Positions 1 to 9,600 of a stretch of DNA of 64,000 nt are shown piece by piece. The position numbers and the translations under genes are program-made. The notes under the pieces were generated by a model. It was not told where the DNA came from and ran no database searches. It worked only from the letters and a program-made list of their open reading frames with translations. How positions within the stretch are numbered: position 1 is the first letter of the stretch; each line of letters begins with the position of its first letter. The stretch is taken from assembly GCF_014529535.1 (NCBI RefSeq), contig NW_023503307.1, positions 2,473,739 through 2,537,738 of the forward strand, given 5' to 3'. The DNA is from Bradysia coprophila. Its lineage: Eukaryota > Arthropoda > Insecta > Diptera > Sciaridae.

Positions 1-1083
1 GCTTGTGCAACAGTAAGGACTGAAGATTTGCATTGGAATTGGTAGAGGGACAAATTCTAAGATTTGCAGTGTAAAAATTATTGCTCTCGATAATTTCTTC
101 ATGGAGCAATAACAGCTGAAAGGCAAAATTTCACCATGTTGAAAGACAGATATCTCATTAACGAAGCAACCGCAGAAGCCTGTAAATAGTGATCCCAGAC
201 TAGTTTTGCAAGCACTTTCGAATAGCAAACAAATTATTTTTGAATCGAAGTTTTCTGTTACGTTTTCAGAAATTGCACTTTTAAGCTACCCTCGGTGAAC
301 TTTGGCCGCTTTTGTATCTTACTGGTATCAGTATTTCACATCAATGTGGTAGCTCATGTGATAGCCTGTAGTCTCAGCTTTACAACGATACCAAACATGT
401 CATGCTTGAACATGTACAAGAAATATTGATGAAAGAGTTTTGCATCGATGTCATTCTACTCGCAAAAATAGAGCTATCTAGTGAAATTATCTATTTTTAT
501 GAACAATAAACAAACATTTTAATCTAGAAATGAATTTAAATGATCGATAGACATAAAAAAGACATTTACTTGTAATATCGTCTTGAAAATAAATACTTTT
601 ATTTAGATAGCTCTAGATTTGCAAGTAGAACGACCTCGATGAAAAACTCTTTCATCAATATTTCTTGTACATGATCAAGCATGGCATATTTGGTATCGTT
701 GTAAAGCTGAGACTACAGGCTATCACATGAACTACCACATTGATGTGAAATACTGATACCAGTAAGGTACAAAAGCGGCCAAAGTTCACCGAGGGTAGCT
801 TAAAAGTGCAATTTCTGAAAACGTAACAGAAAACTTCGATTCAAAAATAATTTGTTTGCTATTCGAAAGTGCTTGCAAAACTAGTCTGGGATCACTATTT
901 ACAGGCTTCTGCGGTTGCTTCGTTAATGAGATATCTGTCTTTCAACATGGTGAAATTTTGCCTTTCAGCTGTTATTGCTCCATGAAGAAATTATCGAGAG
1001 CAATAATTTTTACACTGCAAATCTTAGAATTTGTCCCTCTACCAATTCCAATGCAAATCTTCAGTCCTTACTGTTGCACAAGC
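1..1083. repeat. Long inverted repeat (foldback element), cut by the window edge
   Basis: Bases 1-480 reappear as the reverse complement at 604-1083; each base p pairs with 1084-p. The arms differ at only a handful of positions (for example a few mismatches around 370-415 and 450-470) and enclose an unpaired loop of about 120 bp. The outer ends reach the window edge, so true termini and any target duplication lie outside. No transposase reading frame is seen. It is probably a foldback-type or long-TIR non-autonomous DNA transposon; a recent segmental inversion or an assembly artefact are alternatives. Confidence 0.9.
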
Positions 1084-1445
1084 CCTGGCTGACGCTGTTG
1101 CTGGTTCTCAGAAACAGCTCTGGGGATTTTTCTAAAACTTGTTTACTTGAATAGCACTTCCCTCCCCCAACTCACTTATAAAAAAAAACTGGTTGGAAAC
1201 TTACACGTTTATTTAAAATTCGTTCAGCCCCACCGTGGTGTCATATAAAATATAAAATATCAAATTATTGTGCCGTGTAATTTGTGAAGTGAAAAAAAAA
1301 GAAACTCGCGGTGTGTCACTTGCCGTCACTCGCGGTGAGTGACAAACCATGAAAGACTGACAAACGGTTTGGATACTATCAATGAAAGGATGAGTCCTTT
1401 TCGTTTCTAAAAATGTTTTGATTCAAAACGCAGCATAATTGTTGA
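1084..1445. other. Intergenic, no gene seen
   Basis: AT-rich sequence without a convincing reading frame. The only structure is a short GC-rich stretch at about 1308-1345 with repeated cactcgcggt-like words. Confidence 0.6.
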
Positions 1446-1452
1446 CTTCAGT

Positions 1453-1639
1453 CAAAGCACCTAGCAGGGTAATAGAAAAAAATAAAGTAGTACTTTAATC
1501 GAAGTATGCGAATATTTCCATACCTTTTTTTTCATAATGTCATTGCAAAATTACCATTAAGGCTGCTAATGGTATTATTGGTATAAAAATCTACTCTATT
1601 TGACGTGTAAAAACCTCTATTACCCTGCTAGGTGCTTTG
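1453..1639. mobile_element. MITE with 23-bp terminal inverted repeats and 7-bp target duplication
   Basis: The left end 1453-1475 starts caaagcacctagcagggt and is matched perfectly in inverted orientation at 1617-1639. The element is flanked on both sides by cttcagt (1446-1452 and 1640-1646), a 7-bp target-site duplication. The 187-bp length leaves no room for a transposase, so this is a non-autonomous DNA transposon. The superfamily is uncertain because 7 bp is unusual; hAT and P usually make 8 bp. Confidence 0.88.
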
Positions 1640-1956
1640 CTTCAGTGCAACGCAAAATTGACAGCATGTACAAACGTTTCTAGCTTAACGTAAAATTACT
1701 CGCCTGTTTTCGGGCGGTGCGGGCTATATTTAAAATCACTATCACAAAGAGGTTTTATCGCGGCTGATGTTCAGCGTAAATCTAAAACTCAAATTTTGTA
1801 TCACGCACTGCGGACGCAAAGATAGTCATTTACATCACCAGGACTAAAGTATTATTATTCTTAGCTACACTACACATCCATTTCCTAAATAAGAATTAGT
1901 CGCTCGGTTGTGTAAATGACTGTCTGTTTATTGTTTATTTTATTCATCACAGAAAA

Positions 1957-2012
1957 CTAGGTCCCACCTTTTGGGCGGGTCCGGTCCCTTGACTGATAAT
2001 TTTTCCAATATA
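1957..2012. repeat. Dispersed repeat, actaggtccca family
   Basis: The block actaggtcccacc...gggtccggtcccttgactgat recurs in recognisable form at 24706-24765, and a shorter related piece (gtgggtcaagtcacttgactg) occurs at 7384-7404. At both main loci a copy of the GC-rich cgcttcgctc repeat lies a few hundred bases downstream, so the two blocks probably belong to one repeat family. No coding capacity is seen. Confidence 0.6.
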
Positions 2013-2436
2013 ATTAATCAATTAAAGTGAAAGCAAAACAAAATTATCGAGCCTCATTTTTGTCAACTGAATTTCAATTGTCAAAAAGCAGACTAGATCA
2101 TTTCATTTTGCTTTTACCTTATATTACAGAATATTATAATCAAGGTTCTGAAAGAATTTTGTTTTTGTGTGTCACCGCCTTCGTGATCAACTCAGGGTTG
2201 TCTTAACCTGGTTCTTTCAGGTTTGATTATCTTATTTTATTTTAACTGATTTTTTCATCTGGGTGAGAATGGACAATTCCTGAAGTCCAAGCCCTTTTGT
2301 CACGGTATGGATGTAATAATCTAACACAATTCTCAATTTGATACATTTACTTCTACAAAAATGAAATGTTGTCACTTTGTATCCGTTTAAATTGTGCAAT
2401 AATCCAATAAGACCCGAGTTGTTAACTAATGCAGTA

Positions 2437-2735
2437 AGATACCGCAACTCGTGTCAATTACGGCCTTCGATTCGCTCTAACCGCAAACTTATCGCTCGTC
2501 CGAGCTGTCTAATTTTACAATACGATACCGCAACTCGTGTAAATTACGACCCTCGCTTCGCTCGGGCCGCAAACTTCACACTCGTACGAGTTGTCTAATA
2601 ATAGGTTTGGCCTAGCCGCAAACTTCTCACTCGTTCGAGCTGTCTAAGATTGCAATATGATACCGTAACTCGTGTGAATTACGACCCTCGCTTCGCTCGG
2701 GCCGAAAACTTCACACTCGTCGGAGTTGTCTAATG
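2437..2735. repeat. GC-rich degenerate tandem repeat, about 3 units
   Basis: Units of roughly 90-110 bp each run gataccgcaactcgtgt, then cctcgcttcgctcgggcc, then aaacttcacactcgt and gagttgtctaa. Complete units start near 2438, 2523 and 2659, with a partial one near 2605. Related single units lie at 24897-24965. The self-complementary cgcttcgctcg core could form small hairpins. Confidence 0.8.
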
Positions 2736-2740
2736 TTAGA

Positions 2741-3399
2741 ATTGCTTGTTTGTAATACTATATGCTCACTGTATATGTAATTTCAGGTACAGTCGCCAAC
2801 ATTTCAAATGTCTTTTTTGTTAGAAATTTGACGTTTTCAATGAATTCCACTCAATCCACACAACTCACACTCTGTCTGTATCAGTATGATCCGCTGTGGT
2901 TTCCAAGGTTGTATAATTAGAAGGTTGCGCCAACAGCCTTTTTCGTGGTGGCATTAAATAAAAAATAATTGCCGTAGTGCATTGTATTTTAAATTAGGCG
3001 AATTCTTCGCTGTGGCATTATTGCGAAAATGAAGTAACCAGAACGAAGATAAATACCTAAATATCAATAATACCACTGTAGTAACCATTTTTATTTCTCC
3101 ATTTACCACAAAAATACTCCGTGTGAAAGAAAAAAAAATGAATTTTTGCTTTGTTTACTTGACAGTTCGCTATCTCAAGGAGTACTTTTTTGTTGAGTGG
3201 CAACCATACTTAAGTTAATGCGGTAAATTATTTTGTTTTCTTAAAAGTCATACGACAGTCCTAAAAGTTTGTTCCAATTAACTGTTAATCCGAACTTTGA
3301 CAACAGGAACGACAACGACTTCATTCAAAACAGACGTATCTTCTTCTCTCAGTGAAGGGAATCATGATCAATTACCAATAATTATCAATTATCAACATA
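2741..3399. other. Intergenic, nothing recognised
   Basis: AT-rich, no splice-supported coding frame and no clear repeat boundaries were found. Confidence 0.5.
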
Positions 3400-4375
3400 G
3401 TAAATGGAATAGCTTTCGACCTTAATCTCTGGAATTCCATTCCTCGTTGATTAAAAGAAATTTTATTAAAATCGGCTAAGAATTATTACTCAAGTTATCG
3501 TCATGACAAAAAAAATGGTTACAAACAATTACGTTTTTGACATTTCATACAATATCGCCACAACACATTAAATTATCATAAATTATCACAAAATCAATTA
3601 TCAGCGGTATAATATCATGTATTATCAAGTATCAACAGAGTAAAATCCTGTTTTCTGGAATAGTTTCCAGAACCTTATATCCCGACATAGCCCACCTTCT
3701 AAAAAAAATCATCAAAATCGGTTAAGAATTACTCAAGTTTATTTATTTATTTATTATATTACTCAAGTTATCGTGATGACAAAAAAAAAATGGCTACAAA
3801 CAAATAAGGTTTTGATAATTTTTCATACACTGTACTGTAAACTGTTACCAACATTTTAAGGTATTTTCTGGCGTAAGACCCTTCACTTCAGTCAAGGGAA
3901 CAATATTATTATTACCAATTATTATCAGATACTTATTTTTCTGAAATAGTTTCCAGAACCTTATACATTGCAAATCCTCGAACTTAACCTCAGAAATCCC
4001 ATTCTTCTACGTTTTTAATAACATTTTATATAATATCACCACAACACATTAAATTATCATTAAATTATCATTATCACAATAGCAATTATCAGCACTGTTT
4101 TATCAATTACAATTATCAATAAAATCATGTTTTTCTGGAATAGTTTCCAGACCCTTATCCAGACATGGCTCATCTTCGAACTTAACCTCAGGAATTTCAT
4201 TCCTCGTCGATTAAAAAAAAAATCATCCAAATCGATTAAGAATTACTCAAGTTATCGTCGTGACAAAAAAAAAATTATTTCAAACAATTAAAGTTTTGAT
4301 AATTTTTCATACACTGTATGGTTATTAACATTTTAGGGTATTTTCTGGCATAAGACCCTTGACTTTCACATAGTG
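3400..4375. repeat. Degenerate array of a dispersed repeat, three to four copies
   Basis: The ordered landmarks ttatcaattaccaa, tggaatagtttccag, cttaacctcaggaat, attactcaagttatcg and tgataatttttcatacactg recur in the same order. tggaatagtttccag lies near 3657, 3944 and 4137, and the tcaagttatcg landmark near 3490, 3765 and 4250. A short related piece lies at 25055-25090 and another near 53085. It is non-coding and of unknown class, possibly a Helitron-like or satellite-derived repeat. Confidence 0.75.
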
Positions 4376-5222
4376 ATGTTGCGTAGCTCTAAACGTTTGA
4401 GCGAGTCACTGGAAATTGCTCTCTTTAAGAGCAATAATAACTTCCCTTTCGTTTGTATGAAATGGTGTAGTTTCTCATTAGGCCAGTAATAGTACAGTCA
4501 GACCTGGTTATCCAAGATACACATGACTTACATGTAAAATCACAATTAACAAATTGGCAGCTGAATGCTATGCGAAGAGGAAAGATTAATCGCATGTGGA
4601 GCAAGCGAAACATTTTTCTGAACAATCTGCTTTTATTGAATGAAATTATGTTGTAGTTAGAGAAAAACTAACCGATAATTAGTAAATTATAATTTTCCTT
4701 TGGGCCGCAGGCGAAAATTTTGAATTTATGTCCTTAAGAACCTTAAGCTTTGGTATAAAGAAACATCCTGAGAGGAGAAATTCATTGCTACACATTTCGT
4801 GCGTGATTAATAATACTAAAATATATTCACGAAAAATAGTTCTAAGCCCAGTGCCACATTTTTTCATAGAACATAGGTTAATCCGCCTCTGAGTATCATT
4901 AGGTTGTATACTCGAAATCAGTGACTTCTTGTTACAAAGTTGCATTTAAATTATAAGCAAGTGAACTTAAAATTAAATACGTCCCAATGTCCAGAATTTT
5001 TCGAAGTACAACGACAGCGTTGTGTTCGGTGTATTCTCGATATTCCCACATTAGATTGCGTTGAAATATTTTTCAATTCAATTTTTCATCCATCGATTTT
5101 CGAAGAGTAGAAATCTTAAACGCACTTTAGATAGTAATATACTTTAGAACGGTTGGAGAGTTACAGAAGTCAAAGTTGAAGCGCGCCGCAGGCGTAAATT
5201 TTGAAAAAGACATATGTTTTTA
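4376..5222. other. Intergenic, nothing recognised
   Basis: Reading frames of 60-90 codons exist on the minus strand but have no domain, start context or splice support. The word gccgcaggcg...aaattttgaa occurs twice (about 4705 and 5186), suggesting old repeat material. Confidence 0.5.
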
Positions 5223-5230
5223 GGATTATT

Positions 5231-5632
5231 CGAGGGGTGGATAAACGTAAATTTTGTTCGAACCTTGTTTTTTTAAAGAAATGTTTTCTTGTTTTTTCGC
5301 TAGAATTGAACGACGAATCGACTGAGCTATAACTCAATAATATCGGAGCGAGCTTGTTTTCCAAGTGGCTGAGAAATTGGCGAATTGGCTCTTAATCAAA
5401 AAAAAAAAATGATGGCTCTTGGTTGTTTTTTTGGTTTTTTATGTTGTTTTTCTATTTTTTCTTCTGTTTTTTGTTAGTTTTCTAGTTTTTTGACTGTTTT
5501 TTGTTGTTTATTTTAGTTTTTTCTGTTTTTCTGTTTTTTATTGTTTTTTCTGTTTATTTTTGTTTTTAAAAAGTTTTTGTTTTTGTTTTCAATCGCTTCG
5601 AACCTTGTTTTTTTTAGTTTATCCACCCCTCG
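5231..5632. mobile_element. MITE with 16-bp TIRs and perfect 8-bp target duplication
   Basis: Terminal inverted repeats cgaggggtggataaac at 5231-5246 and its complement at 5617-5632, flanked by ggattatt at 5223-5230 and 5633-5640. An 8-bp duplication is typical of hAT (and P) insertions. The interior is mostly low-complexity T-rich sequence (5400-5600) plus a direct repeat of cgaaccttgttttttt near 5259 and 5599. No coding capacity. Confidence 0.9.
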
Positions 5633-5640
5633 GGATTATT

Positions 5641-6690
5641 GGTATATGGCGTATATGGTGATGAGTGATTAGGGTGATTAGTAAGTCGGGAAACAGATTT
5701 TTCCCAGGGTGAGCTACGGCCCTGATCTATGGTGTCCTTAATTACAAGCATAGCGACTGATTGTAATTTGCAAAAATTTACTCGTTTATACTTTATCGAA
5801 CGTATAAAATACTTTGCAAGGTGAAAACTTAAACAAAATATTTTCGTTCGACTGAAAGACTTTTGTTATCCACACTGGAAGGCTACAATAATAGAATGGT
5901 ATTTCAATTCCAAGTGAAAGATTTGCAAACACTGATTCAGGAGTGTTTCGATTTTTACATTTTCAATTTGTAATTAACCAAAGTTTTCCAAGAAGGTATG
6001 AAACTATGTTAGACTTACCAGCGATGTTCCTCTAAATTTGTCGTATAGTAACTTTCGTGAATTTTATTTTTCCCAACATTAACTCGATTCATAATGTGCC
6101 TCGCGGACGACTGACAAATAAAAAATCGGTTGCCATTTATCCAGGTCTTATCTAATGTGCAGGGACTTACCAAAAAAACTCGATTCCTCTTTGAATAAAA
6201 AAGAAAAGTTTTTAGAAAATCGGTAGGGATTTATTCGAGTCATATCTAATTTACAAACATACATTTAATGGTTTCGATAACAATTTTCTATACATTTTCA
6301 ATCAAATGAAGCGCGTTACAAACATACATTTTTAAGCGAATAAAAACTGAAATATTGACATTCCCTCAAAGTTCGAAACAAAGCCGAGTGAATTTATCAT
6401 ATCAGAGAGTGCGTTAAAATTTAATTCTAATTCATTTGAATCAACAATTTCTTTATTGAATCTATTACTTCTTTCAATCAAAATATTTTCAACAACGAAA
6501 ATCTGTTACTTCATTCGTTTCAACATATGTATGTTTTGTTATACAATTCCTCAATACCAAGATCCCTCGATCGATAAGAAGATGAAAAGCCGTGTGTGAC
6601 AAGTTTGAATAATAAAATTTACATTTACAACAAAAAATTGGAAAAAAAATTTGGAAAAATTTGCTCCGACTCCGACTCATCCGGTCCATT
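5641..6690. other. Intergenic and probable 3' flank of the minus-strand acidic gene
   Basis: No coding frame is supported. The part just below 6691 is the expected 3' UTR of the minus-strand gene that ends there. Confidence 0.45.
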
Positions 6691-9600
6691 TTATTCTTCT
6701 TCTTCCTGTAATGCAAAAAAGGTATTCGATTTAATTCAAACAGTGGTAGAAATTAATTATGAAGAAAAGTTGTAAAAAAAAAGTGAATGACGAATTTCAG
6801 AGTTTGACGATTTGCAAAGTTTAGATTTAGATTAACACATTATTTGTCCTAAGCTTGACGAGTTCAACCGTGTTTTCCACATCACATAACTAGTTACTGT
6901 ATAAATAGCTTCAAATCACATACATCGATATCGGCGGCTTCGTCTTTGTCCTCGGGGATGTCTTCTTCGTCGGTTTCTCGCCCATATTCTACCATATCCT
7001 CCGACGATATTTCTTCGCTGGACGCTGTATTATACATATCCGATTTCGTTAGGAAGGTTTATGAAAATAGTGTAATACAAATGGAAAACATGGAAAACAT
7101 AAACACCGGACAGTTCACTAGATTGTTAGATTGGCCATTTTCATTGCTATGAGAAAAACAAACTTTGGAAATCCGAAAACTGATTTCTGTTTCTTGATTT
7201 TATCTCCTCAAAAGACATAAAAACGACTTTGGTAAGGGACCAAAGTGTTCTTTTTTGGTACTCAGAAATAACTCGTATTTCCAAACAGATGATTCTCAAT
7301 GAAACTGGAAACGAGGAAGTGTAGCAATGATATATTTTGAACACATTCATGATTTGAGTTGAAATACTAGGTGCCATCTAGTAGGTGGGTCAAGTCACTT
7401 GACTGTTGACTATTTTGAATTTCGTATCGGGCTCATTTTGCAATCCACAAAAATTGAACGTTTCGATCGTCGAAATCCTTCGAATTTCAGTCTTCAAACT
7501 CAAAAATTTATTTTTGGTTTCGTTACACTTTTGACACATAAATTGTTGAACGTCCAAAACATGTGGAAAACAACAACCACCTTTGCAAACCTTTAAAAAT
7601 TCATCTTCAAAATCTCTGAATTACTACTTTAAATAAATAAACCAAGTCCAAACCAAGTACTCAAAAAAAAATTTCATGCAGAGGGAAAAAATCGAGAGAA
7701 AATTTCCAAAATTGACCACGATTTTGGCCCGAAAGCATTAAAAATTTTGTGTGAAGGTAGGTGTAGTGTATGCGTGCCATGGATAAATCCAAAGTAAGAC
7801 CATGTGTCTCTATAGTATACTATGGAAAGCTCAGAATAATGGGTGGGTGTGTCACTTTATTTAATGGAAATAGAAAGTGATCTCACTATTGAATTTTCAA
7901 TCGTCACTTTTTCGATCGCAAGTAGTTGAAAAAATCGAACAAGAATTACTCAAGTAAATCAAGAGCAGAGTTTCTTGTATTAAACTAAGCTCATCATAAC
8001 TTTTCATGAGTGTCGTTTGTTTCTACGTTCTAAATTGTTCTACATATTCTTAAGAATAGCGTAAATTCGTCTCACTCACAACTCACACTTACACGTGCTA
8101 TTGAAGAAACGAAAAGGCAAGCGCATAGCACATGCGCGTGTGGAAGTTTTGTTTTGTTTTGTTTCATAAATTTGATCTTTCGCCACATATTTTTCCCGAT
8201 TTTTTCGATTTCCCGGTATCTAAAGAATTTTTCTGAAAACTTCCCGGTATCCAGGATACCGCGGATAGCGTGAATTTCCACACGCGAGCACATGGAACAC
8301 ATGTGAACGAATAGAACAATAGAAACAAAGGAAAAATAAAAGCTTACGATGAGTTCAATTTAGGTCCAGCCTAAAATTATCCGATTTTCTAAGTTTTCAC
8401 TAAAATTTACAATAAAAAAGAATGTTTGCTGAAAACTCAAGTATATATAACGGGATTTCCACGATTTTTTTAAATTAAAAGTTTACGGGTTACCTAAAGA
8501 CCAAACATTAGAAAGGGTACATAAACTGAACAAAATTTTCAACAAATTGGCTAACAAATAGATCTTTAACAGCATCCTTCAGATGTAGAAAAGCGACAAC
8601 CGTTACACTTTCTGATTTAGAAGTTGTGCGTCTTCAAAATTGTTGACCAAAATTCCATCAACTAACGTTTGAGTTTGTCTGGATCAAACGTCAGTGTATT
8701 TCAACTGTCAAAGTGACGTTTTAAACGTCAAAATTATATAAATATGGGAATTGGTCACAATATTGTTAATTTCTCTGAAATTTTTTACTGAAGTATTTCC
8801 AGTCTATGGGACAAGTGGGTTGGCCGGTATAGGCGCCACATTTTTTTCATAGCACTTCATTCTCTGCAGCTTATTTTCATGTAAACCAACTTTACATCTG
8901 TCATTACAGAACAAATATCACCATATGAAGTTGGTTCACCTGAATATAAGCGCAGTGACAGCAGTAATTTTATTGCCGGTCACAGATTTCAGAAAGCTTT
9001 AAATCCAGAAAAATTCTCAAAAAGTAATTTTTAGTGTAATTTTTCATAGGTGATTCAATTTTTTTAAATTTTAAGTGTGCCAAATTGAAGCCATGGTCTC
9101 TACGAGTAATTATTATATACACTTAACAATTTGTTTCCCACACAGTCGCCAGAACTGATCTCACTATGACTTTGGGTCCAAAAAGTTGGGTTTTCAGAGG
9201 TGCGCATGGGAGCTTCGAACGTAAAAAAAAATTTTTTTAGGTCTTTTTTCTTTTAGAAAAAAACCCTATTGTGGACACTTCATCTGTCCGTCTGTCTGTC
9301 TGTCCGTCCATGTGTCTGTGTCACAATTCAAAAATGAGACGATAACAGCCTTGATTCAAAATTGCAATGCTACTATGAGCAAATCAACACCAGGCAAATA
9401 ATAATTATTTGTTATCTGATAACCAATCGCTCATAGTTGGCATTGCAATTCGAAAATTTGGTAGTTGGTAGCTAACTACCAATATTATAATTGACTACCA
9501 AACGTAATTTTCGGCAGAGATGTTTACTATTCGAGAACTGCGCACTGACTCACGAGATTATTCTGCCTGCTTGAATATTTAAAGCTTGAATTTTTGGTAG

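Noticed and set aside
6946..7152. Ser-rich plus-strand frame of 68 codons
   Set aside because: It is the complement of the acidic minus-strand exon 6924-7017, whose splice sites and frame fit the rest of the gene better.
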